Assembly: GCA_033807775.1 (NCBI GenBank)
Contig: CM066313.1
Location: 61,054,484-61,118,483 of the forward strand
Reading direction: 5' to 3'
Source: Saussurea involucrata
Taxonomy: Eukaryota; Streptophyta; Magnoliopsida; Asterales; Asteraceae
DNA: 64,000 bases
In this document: piece by piece, positions 12,564 through 25,318 of the stretch
Layout of the letters: every line of letters starts with the position of its first letter
Position numbering within the stretch: the stretch's first letter is position 1
Translations under genes and position numbers: made by a program
Notes under the pieces: generated by a model
Databases searched by the model: none
What the model was told of the DNA's origin: nothing
What the model saw: only the letters and a program-made list of their open reading frames with translations

Positions 12564-12593
<30 letters not shown>
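12564..12593. repeat. (GT)n microsatellite
   Basis: Fifteen TG units in intron 1 of the left-arm CZIB pseudogene. The matching place of the right arm (about 15480) lacks it. Confidence 0.9.
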
Positions 12594-12596
<3 letters not shown>

Positions 12597-12890
12597 AATG
12601 AGAGGAAATTGATAAACCTTGAAGCAGTAGGGGAAGTCAGGATCATCGCCATTCGCCACCGCCTTGAGGATGAAGGTTGATGAGGTTTACGAGCTCTGCA
12701 CTGATGTACAACATAAAGTTCACCATTTTTGAACACACTGTTTTCTGTTTTCTCTCTAGAAATGCATTTTTTTTTCTATCTTGAATGACGCTTTGATTTG
12801 AAAGTGAAGCTATGAAGCGTGGGTTTCAAGTTGCAAGTCTCCCGCCCACGGTTCTCTGGCGTCTGAAAAAAAGAAAATTACATTCTTGGT

Positions 12891-13202
12891 CCCTGTAGTT
12901 TACACAAAATAACATCTTAGATCCCTAAAATAAAACAATTATGAAATTTATCTCTATTGTATACATTTATTCCCTTCCTCTAACTCCATTAACAAATCAG
13001 TTAACTCTTGAGGCATTCTAGTCTTTTTACTATTTTATTTAAATTATATATATATATATGTATATAGGCATGGAGATAAGATACACGGGATCAATTCTTT
13101 TCTAAGGTGCAATTCATGGGAGGACATTTATTAAAAGTGATCAACATTTCAGGTGTACTTCTCACGTTTTTCACAGTAACCTCAATTTCTCACACGATCA
13201 TT

Positions 13203-13244
<42 letters not shown>

Positions 13245-14639
13245 GGATGGATCATTTGCGAACCTCCTTGTGTTACAAAATATGCAAACATAAATAAGCC
13301 AATTACAAATTTCCCTTTTTTGATTTTTTTTATAATTTTGAGGCCTAATTTGTCATGTTGATGTTTCACAGTTAAATATGGTAATTAACAGCTCCCTACA
13401 TTGATTTTGGTTTTAGGTTTGTTGGGTTTACATCACTTCTACATATGTTTCATATTTGTGTTTTGAACGGTGAACGATAAAGGGCGGCTTTCTTTTGTAC
13501 GGAGGCCACCGAAGATATATGGTTCTCCAATTGTCCTAGAAAAGTAGAAGGGAAAAAATCTACACGCTTCAGATTTGGGGTTTGGATTCGGGTCTACCAG
13601 AGAAGATGATCGTATAGGGAGGGGTGTGAGTGGTTGGTTGTGGTTTCTAGTTTTGGGTATCAGTGTATCACTAGGGGAGGCGTGTGGGGTGAGGTGAGTG
13701 CATTAATTGAACGGCTATTAACTTTGTACCAAGGCAAACCAATCCATTCTTGGTAATACTATACCGAGTATCTAAACTTGGTTAGTATATGGTATCAGAA
13801 GTCGTGTACCACGATAATATCATACCTACTTACTTTTTAATTATAAATTCATTAAGGTTTAATCAACAATACAAGACATTTGGATTTGAATAATTAATGT
13901 ATCTTATTTTAAATTTTGCTAAATAATAATATGAACCGATATATAGAACTTAATTGAATTCATTCGTCTAATTCTAACAACCTTAGTAACTCGTCCACAT
14001 CTCCATGGTCCATCACCACTTTCAATGGCCGCTTGTATTAGACTACTAGTGAATGTTTGTATTATGTGAAGATTATTTGAATGCTTGTATACGTAGGGAT
14101 AAGTGTTACAATACATATCACTATATTATTTGAATGTTTGATGGGTTTGGTGCATCTAATCCCGTCAGTAATATCATTTAAATACATTTGTAACTTCAAC
14201 TTTTGCAATGTTGGTACAAACCCGTACCAATTAAAAGAAATATTTAGTTGGTACAAAGTATAATTGGTTGATACATAGTATAAATTTTACGTACCATTAT
14301 ACCAATTATAATTGATTGGTACACGATATATAAAAAAGACACGGTACATGTGTTTTAAGCATTATGTACATTGAACACTATTTAATAAGAAAAAGAAAGA
14401 CAAAAAAAGAAAAAAAAATACTTAAATGCCCCTCATTTAATGAATATTTTTTAACAGAGCTAAAGTCGAGGATCACCTTCACATCTAAATACAAAATCTA
14501 GTGACCATTTTTTATATTTATGAAAGTTTAGGATACTCTTTGTAGTATTGTGTAAACTACATGGACCAAAACTGTACGTTGCTCTTTTTTTTCTTTGGTA
14601 AAAATGGGTTTGGCCGGACCCGAGCCCGATTAGTTACAC
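12891..14639. other. Spacer between inverted arms, no gene seen
   Basis: AT-rich and without a credible ORF. It contains a (CA)n(TA)n microsatellite at 13203-13244. TGGTCC(C/A)TGTAGTTTACAC occurs near 12888 and, in the opposite sense, near 14563, so weak inverted similarity extends past the arm ends. A TATGGTATCAGAA word near 13788 looks like an old LTR-retrotransposon junction. Short repeats of TTGGTAC lie at 14210-14330. The two CZIB copies diverge from this spacer, so any original promoter lies at its edges. Confidence 0.6.
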
Positions 14640-14722
14640 GAAACGCGGGGCGGGAGACTTGGAGGTTGAGAGCTGAGACCCATGCTTCATATATTCTCCT
14701 TCAAATCAAAGCGTCATTCTAG

Positions 14723-15290
14723 GAGGGTGTTTGGGAATGCTTTTTAAATCTCCTTATTGACTTATTGGCTTTTCAAAAAGTCAATAAGTCAAAAATGATG
14801 TTTGGCAAATCCAAAAGTGCTTTTAAAATAGCTTTTGGCCAAGCCTTGGAAACGTGATTTTAAGAAGTCAAGGAAACCTGACATTTGGATTGGAAAATGA
14901 CTTCTTGGTAGCAAATTTACAGAAATACCCTCATCCTATAAAATATAACAACAAAACTATAAATACATATGTTTACCATAATTTAATAATAAATAATTTG
15001 GTACGAAAAATAAAATAATTATTGTAAAATAAAATAAATTATTTAAATAAAATATCATGTAATATATCTTGTTTTGCGTTGTATAATTAAATAACAAGGC
15101 ATGTCCTTTTTGGTCATTTTACATGTATAAGCTAAGCCAAACATTTTTTTAAAAATAACTTATTGACTTTTTCTATCTCAAAAGCTAATCCAAACACTTT
15201 TTTAAAAACTCATTTTCCAAAAGCAATAAGTCAATAAGCACTTTTGGCCAAAAGCACTTTTGGACTAAAAAAGCACTCCCAAACACCCTC
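14723..15290. mobile_element. Tourist-like (PIF/Harbinger) MITE, 568 bp
   Basis: The ends GAGGGTGTTTGGGAATGCTT and, inverted, GAGGGTGTTTGGGAGTGCTT form terminal inverted repeats that extend imperfectly into TTATTGACTTATTG. It is flanked by TAG on both sides (14720-14722 and 15291-15293). The left arm of the inverted duplication runs straight through this point (12775 region), so the element is a later insertion just upstream of CZIB. Assignment to Tourist rather than hAT rests on the 3-bp flank and the GTTTGG-type ends. Confidence 0.75.
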
Positions 15291-15346
15291 TAGATAGAGA
15301 AAAAAATGCATTTCTAGAGAGAAAACAGAAAACAGTGTGTTCAAAA

Positions 15347-15448
15347 ATGGTGAACTTCATGTTATATATCAGCGCAGAGCTCGTAAACCTCACCAACTTT
15401 CAGCCTAAAGGCGGTTGCAATGATCCTGACTTCACCTACTACTTCAAG
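15347..15448 (+). CDS. CZIB: CZIB exon 1
   Basis: There are 34 codons from ATG to TTCAAG, followed by donor GTTTAT. The ATG context and the MVNFML start are shared with the left-arm copy. The exon ends in phase 0. Confidence 0.85.
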
Positions 15449-17365
15449 GTTTATCAATTTCTTCGCATTTCCGTTTTACTTTCGGGATCATAACTTGTTC
15501 ATTGTACGAGAAAGTTCAATTTAACATGTTTGTGGTTCAGTTTTCACGTTTTCCTTGATTTTGGGCAGAGATCTTCGAGTTATTTGCGTTTTTTGTCTCT
15601 GTGTGGTTGCGTATATGTAATGTGTTTGTTCCTTGTCATTGAAGTTCTAATTACTCCGATAATCTATCATGTATAATCGATTATGATTTACTGTTAGTGT
15701 TTGTTTGTTGTTTTTCTTTGCGTGCTTTCACTGAATACTTGTATTTTCGTTGTATTTTACTGAATCGACATGCTACGTTTGAAATTTGTCTCTGTTTCAT
15801 GTGTGTGTGTGTGTGTTAGGTAACCACTCAGGTTCCAATGTTGTAGGTTGTAAATTCTTTTTACTGTACTCTGATCTCATGGCAGGAATCAGCTATTACA
15901 ATTATATTTATGGAAATGATTTAGGAATGAACAGTGATAATCAATTCTGCCGACCATGGATAGAAATATTTAAGTATACAAATAGTGATAGATGAAATTG
16001 AATTGATAGTTCACATTCTCGTATCGGTATTTGTTTCTGGATGATAACAGACTATGGATTGTTTCTAATACTCTGGCACCATTGGCTCAGATGTGCGTAT
16101 TTTTTACTCTGGCTACTGCTAGCATCAGTGCATGTAATTTGTAAAGTTTAAGGCATCCTCTTCTTTATTCATTATACCTGACATTTACACTAAAGCATGC
16201 TTATCACATCACCTCTTTAGGTAGGCAATGTTCTTATTTTATTGCTCAAATCATTCTTAATTTCCTCCAATCCTTGTTTAGATATTTCAGTCGATTTATA
16301 TAACAAGTCAGGTTGTTTAACTGACCAATGAATGCATGTTACCAAATATGTTTTTCTGTCTGCTTAACATTTTACTTTGGTGAATATATCTACATTATAC
16401 ACATATGCATGTACATTGGTTTTTTCTTTCTGTTTCCACATTGCTTCTCTTTTCTGTATTCCAATGCTCCTCTATCTATTTGCACAATAAGGTACTATTG
16501 AAGAGTTTAACTGTGGCTACAATACAGTTTTCAGTCCTTTGCTTCAAAAAATAAATATTACTCCCCCTTCCAAAGATGTGCCTTATGCCTTTCGGTTTGT
16601 ACAAATTAATCAGCCTTTTTATTCAGAACCATTTTTGAACATTTCTGGAATTTCACACTCAATAGCCTTTTCTTTAAGATTTGTCCCAAATATTACTCCC
16701 CCAAGGCACATTAGATGTGCCTTATCCCTCTCTTGTCCCAAATTAGTTGAGCCTTTTTTGAACATTTTTAGAAGTTCACTCAATAGCCTTTTCTTTAAAA
16801 TTTGTCCAAATGTAATATGTTTGTTTAGCTTCTTTAGTGAAAAAATGAATCTCAGCTTTTATAAATAAATACTAATAGTGAGTTGTAATATTTGAAGGTT
16901 TACATATCAACAGATGAAATTATTTCTTTTGTTTTACACTTTGGCAACATTTTGGGCAAAATGCTCACTTGTTTTGGGGCAGAGGTGGTATTTGTTAATT
17001 ATGGTCGCATTCAGTTAAAGTTTCTTTTCCTCTTGGATGATATGATTCATATCCATACTTTGTCATGATAAGATCAATCTGTATAGTTTCCTATGGTTGG
17101 TATTACTTGCTCCTAGTGAAAGTTATTATGGTATTAGCCATTTTCAAATATATATTCTATCTTTCCGAATCTGATTATACTTCACTTTAGAAAAAGAATG
17201 GTGGACAGTATTTCTGTTGTTGGCATGCTAACCAGTCAATTAATTATCATTTCACATGTTAATGAGGTTTCTGCCACTTTTTCCAGTCAGTGGGAACTGG
17301 AAAAACTTCCGTTTAGGTGATTATCTTATAGTGGTTACTAAATCACATTTACTTATTTTCCCTAG
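15449..17365 (+). other. CZIB intron 1
   Basis: A 1.9-kb intron, donor GTTTAT and acceptor CCCTAG. It contains a short (GT)n near 15801. Relative to the left arm it has about 350 extra bases at 16540-16910, consisting of two diverged copies (period about 136 bp) of a block with TGTGCCTTATGCC and AATAGCCTTTTCTTTAA. A CTCCC...GTCCCAAATTAGTTGAGC word in it resembles Stowaway MITE ends. A 109-codon ORF here is a by-product of the repeat and is not called as a gene. Confidence 0.75.
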
Positions 17366-17470
17366 TTGAAATGTAACTACTGTGAAGAGGTGACCCAGAA
17401 AGAGATTTGTGTGAGCCTGAATAAGACAGTTCGTCGGTCAAAAAGGCGTCGCGCCAATCTTATCAAAAAG
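17366..17470 (+). CDS. CZIB: CZIB exon 2
   Basis: There are 35 codons starting LKCNYCEEVTQKEICVSLN, with acceptor CCCTAG and donor GTAATC. It holds the first CXXC pair. Residues RRSKRRRA are unlike the left-arm copy (ALSKKGTT). No stop is present. Confidence 0.8.
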
Positions 17471-17492
17471 GTAATCATCATCATCCCCCCCC

Positions 17493-17529
<37 letters not shown>

Positions 17530-20500
17530 CTAGTTGTGTACCCGCGCAATGCGGCGGGGTGTAAAAGGTTCATTACGATTTGTTCAATTTCGAAATATCA
17601 AAATCTTTCAAAATGTCATAAAGCCTAAACATTTGTACCTAGGTTAGATTCAAATAACCATTCATGCAAGGTGTTGGTGTTGGTAGCTTTTGCAAGAATC
17701 ACTAAAAAACCAAATCTTTTATGTGGAGTGTGTATAATAACGAACCCCTTTTTAATTGTAATTATCGGTGCACGGAATTTGATTTAGAGTGACCGTGCGG
17801 GTCATTTGCCTTTCTGGGTGAACTTGGGAAGGCCCGACTATTTTAGTCCTTCAAAATGGCGTCATATGCCACAATTTATATAATAAACGCCAACTGAGTA
17901 AGGAGTCATCACTCTCACTTACCGGGAAAGACTCTCGGTTTTTGCTATCGCTCTTAGCAAATAAGATTTCCAATCTAAAACGCCTATAATCTAAACACCG
18001 CAGGTAGCATAAAAATCTTGACAACAAATAAAAAATATTGGGCAACAACTCAAAAGGGAGCATAACTAACATAAACTTCAACCATAATACACGTTTTGCA
18101 GTTTGCAAAACCCAATTTGTGACCTCACAATGATCAAAACGAATCACTTCACATATCATGAAGGCTTAAAAAATATCCCTTAAGTTATGAATTTCCTTAA
18201 CCAAGTAAGATGATGCATCCGATTAGGACGGAGGGAGCGATTTATTTTAATAGTTGAGCTCTAGTTTTGGAACCATAGGTTGATTGACAAATAAGAAAGT
18301 TTATATTCTCGGATAAAAGATTTCTTAGCTTATGTGCTCTTAAGTCTATAACATGGAACGTTAGGAGTAAAAATATAAAGCATATATGTGGTTTTGATTC
18401 TATGAACAAAGTACTACAAGGTTGATGAGGTTAACCTTCCTGTAAACATTTTAGGTCTATTCCCATCCTATAATTTTGTGATAGCGACTGCAGTTGCATA
18501 TATCTGCAGTTCCAATATGGGTTGGCATGTACTTCTAAAATATTCACTCCATATCTGCAGAAGGACCAATAAACCTTGAAAGATGTCGTTCTCATTCCAC
18601 ACTTTCTTAAGGTGTATGCTCAAAGCCTCAAACCAGAAAAATATAAATCACATACTTAGACTCTCAACGGAAATGCAATTATCAACCGAACCTTCGACTA
18701 TATATTGCAATTTTCATAATTTATAAATCAAAACATTTCATTTTTCAAGCTAAAATGAAAAGACTTGTGCTTTCCTCTTTTCCATCTACTTTTCTTCGGA
18801 TTCCATCTAAGTTTCAAAGTATAACTTTGCCACTATCAAAGATCATAACATAACATGCAACTACAAATATACATCGAAACAACCGTAACAACTAAAGAAG
18901 GCCTACCAAAGCAAAAAATACAATTAGAACCGATGCAGAAAATTCCATGCCAAACGGTTTCACCAGCACTTGAACAATGAGGTGAACTTGTCCCAACCCG
19001 TTCGTCTAAAACTAAAACACTGAGCTTCATGAAATGAGGCCCGCATAGACAAAATTGAGCAAAAATGATAGCATTGGATGGCATATTTAGTACATACAAT
19101 TTAGCAATTCTCTCTCCGGCAATTATCATAATTAATTACCAAAATTATTGACTTTTCCTTCTTTTTTAGAATTGAGGACTAACCACCAATGGACCTAAAA
19201 CTTGGTGGGTTGACAGTTCAGCCGTAGTATATAATTCCGAAACCAAAAGATAATGGTGTCTATTATTGTATGTAAAAACATGCCTATCAGGTTACATTCG
19301 TAATATATGATTCCTAGCTAAAGTGGATAAAAATATATTGATTTGGAGAAACAAGAAGGAATACATGTGATTTGTCAATATGTGAAGAACCAATAACAAT
19401 GGCAACAAACCCTTACATTAAATTAAAAAAGATATACCTCCTTTTGGTTGAATGCTAGCAAACTATCCACTTGAAAACAAAATCTTAACAAATTGAAAAT
19501 ACCACGGTTTTGATCAAAAACTGAACTGAATGAAACAATAAAAGTAATACACAAATTAGAAGCTGATAAATCTGAACTTTAAATCTTGGATTGAAAATCC
19601 AAGAGGGAAAACATATGTTGAATCCCATCCTTTATAGGCAAGTGAACCAAAGACAAATTATGAATCAAAGCCATTCTAATATGGACAACTGAGAAAGAAA
19701 ATTGAGCAATCTGATCAGACCAGAATTTGAGTCTGGACTGAAACCATGACAACAACTGATGGCAAGAAATGGACAAACAACAGCCCAAATCTAGATGAAA
19801 CCAAAGCTTTGACACCAAGAATCCAGATAAACTGGAAAGTATATAAATCTGACGCACCATTTGAGAGCTACTTTGATATTTAAAAATGAGCATAAACAAA
19901 AAATAGACTAAATATGATCAGCCACATAAATAAAGGATAATGAGAGTTCTAACATTTATAGTACTTATAATACAGTAATTGGGAGAGAACAAAAATAGGA
20001 AAAAAAATTATATCAATAAACGGAAAGAGCATTTTTTTATCCTTCTTAAAAATCAAACAAACAAACAAGCATTTTGTAGTTATTGGTACTTTATCAAATG
20101 CAACTCAAGAGTTCTATACAAAGCTGCATATGGATTTATAGTTTCTTCTATGCTCCATGTTGCATCAAGTCAGATCATATTGTCGCTTATCGTAGGAAAT
20201 CTCCAAGTGTGAAATTTCTCATATGTTTTACAAATTGTTTTTTCTTTCAATCTGCAAACACAAAAGTTGATTTGAAGCAAAATCTACAATGCCTATAATC
20301 TTTACAGTTGCAACATCTTCCAAGAATGTTGCAAAGTTTGAGTGTGTACCTCGCATAAGAGAAAATAGAAAGTAAGATCATAAGGAATACATGTAAAACT
20401 TAAAAACTTGCACATAAAAACTATGAAATTTATTAATCTCTTGAAAGAAAGAAAAAAAAACTCCAATCTTTGAGTTTCAATTTGAGTTAAATAAAAAGTT

Positions 20501-22207
20501 AACAATTGAAGAATTTGAGTTTAAATTTCATTAAACTAAAAATATTCTGGTCAGTCTTTTATAATCAGATAGTAAACTTGTATTAGCACAACATAATTCA
20601 ACCACTGATGAAATCTCAAGTTCAAACAACAAAGAGACATTCCACCAAAATAGCCACCTATCCAATACATGAGCAAACAACAAAGAGACATTCCACCAAA
20701 CCTATCCACCTATTTCAGTTTCTTCATCTTTCTTGTGTTCCTTTTAGCCCACTGGGTAGTTATGGGTCATAGAAAAATAAGCAATGTATACAAATGGCAT
20801 CCATATTGCATTGATTTAAAAAAAATCTCCAATTGACTACAAACGATGAAAAGAGAACACATTTCATCCTCTTCTCATACTTCCATTTTACAGTTGACTA
20901 CAAACGATGTAGACATAAAAGAACCGATCGTTAAAAAATCAAGAAGTAAAGAAATCAAAAGAAACCTGAAAAATAAAACAAACATGATACCGCTTAAAGC
21001 AAACATGTATAATATGCAGCAGCAATTTAATCACCAGTAGTTAATCTCACAGAGGGATTCTTCTACAAATGCTGAACAATAACAAGTCAAGATCTCAGGC
21101 AAGGCCTAACAGGTCCAGTTCATAAATTTTAAATTTCAATCTTGTCTATTGCTCACTTTCATTATTCTGTTAAAACTTATAACGTCATTGATATATCCAT
21201 TTTTTATTCCTCCTTCAGATACCACTTAAAGGCTTCTCATTTGGGAATTCTGAAGTACTTAAATGGTATCAGCAGTAAGCCAGAACGTTCTACCTCCAGG
21301 TTTGTGTCTGTTCTATCTTGATGCATGTTTTTAGAGAGAGAAATAATTCTTTCGCTTCTTTACTGGCGCAGTGAACGGTGGGTCTTGCATTCAACAGAGC
21401 AGTATGCGCAGAAGGTAATCAAAACTGTGAACCCAATAAAAATCAAAATCAAATAAAAATCTAAATCTAAGAGTTAGGTTTTAACCTCAAATCAAAATCG
21501 AATAAAAGAAGGTCCGTGGAGATTAGGCAGAGAACAATAATGAAAATCGTTTTACCAGGTCGTGAAGCATATCAAGTTTCACGAAATTGTGAACCCAAAT
21601 CTTTGAAATGTTGAAATCGGTATCTGTGAACCCAAATCCAAATCAAAATTGTGAACCCAATAAAAATCAAATTCAAAATCAAAATGTAAGAGTTAGGGTT
21701 TTTACCTAAAATCAAAATTGAAGAGAAGGAGATCAATTTGTTGAAGCTTGGTGAGATTTTTTGAAAAATTCTCTGAATCCATGGTCTTCATTTATATGCA
21801 AGATGAAGAAAGCCTCAATGACAAAGAAAAGTACTGAAGGTATGGTTGCAATCGTGAAGCAGGTTGTAATTGGGTATGGTATGAAGAAAAAGTATGGTTG
21901 TAGGTTGTACTTAGGTATGGTTGCAATCGTGAAGCAGACAGTCGGTATGGTTGCAGTCATGAGGGGTGTTTGTTAATGTGGAGAGGCAAAGATATGGAAG
22001 AATAAATATGGGTTTGTATCTGAAAAGAAGAATGGGTATGGGTGTCTGTGGTAAGGTAGAAGAATAAATACATTGAATACTTGTACCTTATGCATAAGAA
22101 GTTGCAATTAAGAGTTTTTTGAAAATTATGCATAAAAGTGAAGTACCTTATGCTATAAAGGTTGTAATTAAGACTTTTGGTTAGAATGCATATATAAGTA
22201 GTATAGA
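17530..22207 (-). mobile_element. Non-autonomous Helitron, minus orientation
   Basis: Read on the minus strand, the 5' end is TCTATACTACTTATATATGC (from 22207) and the 3' end is GCGCGGGTACACAACTAG (to 17530), with a GC-rich hairpin about 11 nt before the CTAG terminus. Both ends sit in (TA)n with A and T flanks, as Helitrons require. The left arm of the duplicated CZIB locus has uninterrupted (TA)n here, so this is an insertion. Minus-strand ORFs at 17851-18159 and 18836-19129 match nothing I recognise and no Rep or helicase piece is seen. Two similar AT-rich blocks at about 21420-21510 and 21640-21730 form an internal duplication. Confidence 0.75.
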
Positions 22208-24086
22208 TATATATATATATACTACATATATAAGCATTTAAGCAAAATGTCTTAAAGACAATCCCTAATGCATAAGGTACCACCCTTTAAAGCATAAATT
22301 TTAAAAATCTCTTAATTACAAATGGAAATGCACAATGTACAAGTTGAAAACCTTTTGATTTAAAAAAGAAAAGGACCATCCCCTTCTACCTATTCACGTC
22401 TCAGCCCATAATGTCTCAGCGCATACCGTGAGTATCACATGCTTTCTTCCTCTGCTTTCACCAGACCGTATTGAGACTTGAGAGTACAAAGTTGCAGCCA
22501 TACCGAAATCAAAGATTTCTTCTCTTCTTCTACCTGCTACATGAGTATGGAAGATTTCTTCGCTTTCTCTACCTGCTACATGGCTCCCAGAACTTCATGT
22601 TGCATATAAATCTCCTCTCTCTCTTTGAAGAAACCTACATCACTTCTCCGATTTTGATTTCAGGTAGCCGTACGAAACCCTAACTCTTGATTTCATCCAT
22701 TTAATAAATGTTCCCCGGTGCTTTCATCCCCTGATTTTACCTGTTTTTGATCGAGTGTACATCATATTTTTATCATTGTTATGTTTAAAAAAGCGCTTAA
22801 TTTTGAAATTCTTAGAGAAAATGTAGCTGTTTTCTGAAAAGCAAGGTTGCTGGTTTGAAGTTTAAGAATTTGACTGCTGTTTGCAGTCAATTTCATATGA
22901 TTTAGCATAAAACCCTTGTTATTGTTATTGATTGGGGGAACGTTAGATATTCATGCGTATATGTTATAGGAAGCCATCATATTGATCGTAAATTCATATG
23001 CAACACTTTGATCTTATTGATTTATCATCGTATTGATCGTAATAATCAACGACATTAAACATACGGTCAATTGGAAACTCATGTAAACTTGAGGTACAAT
23101 ATGGTGAAACTCAGTAGGCACATAACTACAAGGAACAAATGAACAAACCTTCCTTCTTTGTCCGTCATTTACTTTTTGTTTTTTTATCTTTAGTTATTTT
23201 AATGTATGCCAATTTCAACAAATGCATGATAAAGTAACATTTTGGCAAAATCCACCATCATTTTGGTTTTCCATTGCCACTGCAGGTTCAAGAGTTGATT
23301 TTCATGTTTGAATTGAGCATTTTGTTTAACTCTTTAGAAGAACTTCTTTATATCCGCTTCTTTCACTGGGTTTGGTATGAATCTTTTTGTCCATTTGAAG
23401 TTTTCTTTAGTTGATAAACCCTTTAAGCTAATTTATTAGGTTAGTCATGTTTTATTTTTTCTATTTGAAGTCATGTTTATTTGATGGTGGAGTTCGGGGG
23501 CCAAGATCGCAATCTTCACAGATGCTCTATGGTTTGCTCTCATAATAAAAACTTGTAGTCATTGTCTATTGAAGGTGTCCACGAACTTCCTCAAAAAACT
23601 GTTCTTAAGGCTATTTCATGTATCCACATTTTCAATTTTATTTTGAGTTTTTGTTCATTTTCAACTATATACTATTTTTTCTTAAGATTTTTCATAGAAA
23701 GTATAGAACAATATATGATGAAGCAATATATGGCTTTTTCATTATGAATGACCACCCAAATCGATAGGGGAGCTGTCATCACCATTGGTTTGAGTTGTCT
23801 TCTACAGCTTGTTTGTTTTCCTAAACACGTTTTTACTCACATACCATTAACTTCCTTCTTAGATGCATTGCTTGTTTTACATTTTATTCTTTTAACAAAG
23901 AGAGCATGCTTAATCTCGAGTAACGGGGTCACAAAGACTAACCTCCAAGAATTAGTTAGGAAAACAATTCTTTTTCATCGTTTCACTCTGTTTGCTCCTG
24001 TCATCGCCTTTTCACGTCAGTTTTTAAAAACTTTCTTTTCTCTTAGTTTTTGGATTGGAGGATCTCTATGGTGTGTGATTTATGTT

Positions 24087-25318
24087 GACCTAATTTCCCC
24101 TTATTTCTCTATTTGGCCTCTCACAATTTTCACACTTTTATCATGTTTGGCCTCTCACAATTTTCAAGTTTGGATTTGGGTTTGAAATGAAGTTAAATTT
24201 AAATTCCAATTTGGTGGGTAATACTTGCAGGTTTCTTGAGTTGTTAGTTTGGGTTTTTAATGCTTGCAGGTTTCTTGAATTTCAATAAGATAGGTTTGGG
24301 TTTGTAATGCTTACAGTATATAACTCATTTGGCAAGCACATCTTATTTGCGCCTAAAGCTATTATTCTCTAGATCAGACTGTCGTGATACATAGATGCAG
24401 AGACTGATGAATCATCCACCAAAGCAACATTTTTCAAAACATTTATATTGTTTATTACCAAATTTGGCTGCAGATGCATTTTTAAAGTCATTTTTCAAGC
24501 ATTTTTAATAGAATCCTAATAATACAGTCCAACCTATATTAAGCTTCTTCCTTCATATGCTTTTGTTAACATGTTAATGTGTGTGCAATTTGGAATAACT
24601 ATCACCAATAATCACTTCAATTACCATTCAAAGTAGGCAAAAGTGCCAAACTATGCTCTTAGTTAAACTTAGTTCAACTTAGTATATATGTGTCTGGATA
24701 AATTTCAGTACTCACACTTCAGGCTTTAGCACTTTATAATGGTCTCATTAAGCAGCATGTGAGATAGTAGCATGATTAACATGCTTTGTGTCTATACTTT
24801 ATGAATAAACTTAAACACTGTTCTCTTATTCAAATGCTTAACCATAAGGCCAATCAGTAGGAGAAGGAGGTACCTACCTACCTTCTTTTGGTGACATGGG
24901 AGATTTTTCTAAACCATATATGCAGCTATCAAAAAGATATAACATGATAACATGCATTTTGTTTCTCAACTTTTTTTTCATAGTATTGCCTCTTTCATTA
25001 TGATTTCTGCATATCTTGTCACTTGGATCACTACTTCACAATTGGAAATACATAAAAATGCCATGATAGGTCTTAATTAGTGTAATAAATGTTCAAGGCA
25101 AGTATTTTTTTAATTAGTGTAATAAATAGATACTTGCTTTTTATTTTCAGTTCATTCATTGTGACCTGATTTTGTCAAGTTATTTTGGATTTTATGATTA
25201 TGTAAAAAAGTGCCCATCAATGCTTAATTTGGGTATGTCCTTCGTCAATCTTCCCCTAATTTCCCCTTATTCTTGGTAGATTTTGACCTAATTTCCCCTT
25301 ATTTCTCTGTTTGGCCTC
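24087..25318 (+). repeat. 34-bp direct repeat inside Helitron
   Basis: GACCTAATTTCCCCTTATTT with the following 14 bases occurs at 24087-24120 and at 25285-25318 with one mismatch. Several shorter echoes lie nearby. It probably reflects an internal duplication of captured sequence. No gene is recognised in 22300-26300: the ORFs there (23748-24185, for example) are hydrophobic and without known motifs. Confidence 0.7.

Larger units (their letters stand above)
10859..12726 (-). pseudogene. CZIB (DUF866) truncated pseudogene, exons 1-2
   Basis: Exon 1 spans 12726-12618 and begins MVNFMLYISAELVNL. It carries a 7-bp insertion after the Gly-Gly codons compared with the right-arm copy (109 versus 102 bp), which shifts the frame. 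Exon 2 (10963-10859, 105 bp) keeps CEHCGEVT, but the next codon is TAG where the right arm has CAG. Its acceptor reads GG instead of AG; the donor GTAATC is intact. Exons 3-4 are absent because the duplicated block ends in intron 2. The stretch after the stop (NETVALSKKGTTNLIKK) is closer to the family norm than in the right arm. This is clearly a dead copy. Confidence 0.85.
10577..12890 (-). repeat. Inverted duplication, left arm
   Basis: Read on the minus strand, this segment matches the + strand from about 14640 to 29485 once the later insertions in that arm are removed. Shared landmarks are the leader and exon 1 of CZIB (12726 versus 15347), intron 1 including a GGGGCAGAGGTGGTATTTGT stretch, exon 2 (10963 versus 17366), and intron 2 up to the ATAGGAATCCAT block (about 10730 versus 29314). 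Similarity stops near 10577, which pairs with about 29485. Divergence is moderate, so the duplication is not recent. Confidence 0.85.

Noticed and set aside
12347..12736. 129-residue minus-strand ORF
   Set aside because: It overlaps CZIB pseudogene exon 1 in the wrong frame and runs through the (GT)n microsatellite. No domain is seen.
13780..13800. Primer-binding-site-like word TATGGTATCAGAA between the arms
   Set aside because: No LTR, Gag or polypurine tract could be found around it. At most it is a decayed remnant, so it is not called as an element.
23748..24185. Hydrophobic 145-residue ORF in the plus-strand Helitron
   Set aside because: No recognisable family; AT-rich with random hydrophobic composition and a repeated 34-bp segment. 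It is left as unexplained Helitron filler.
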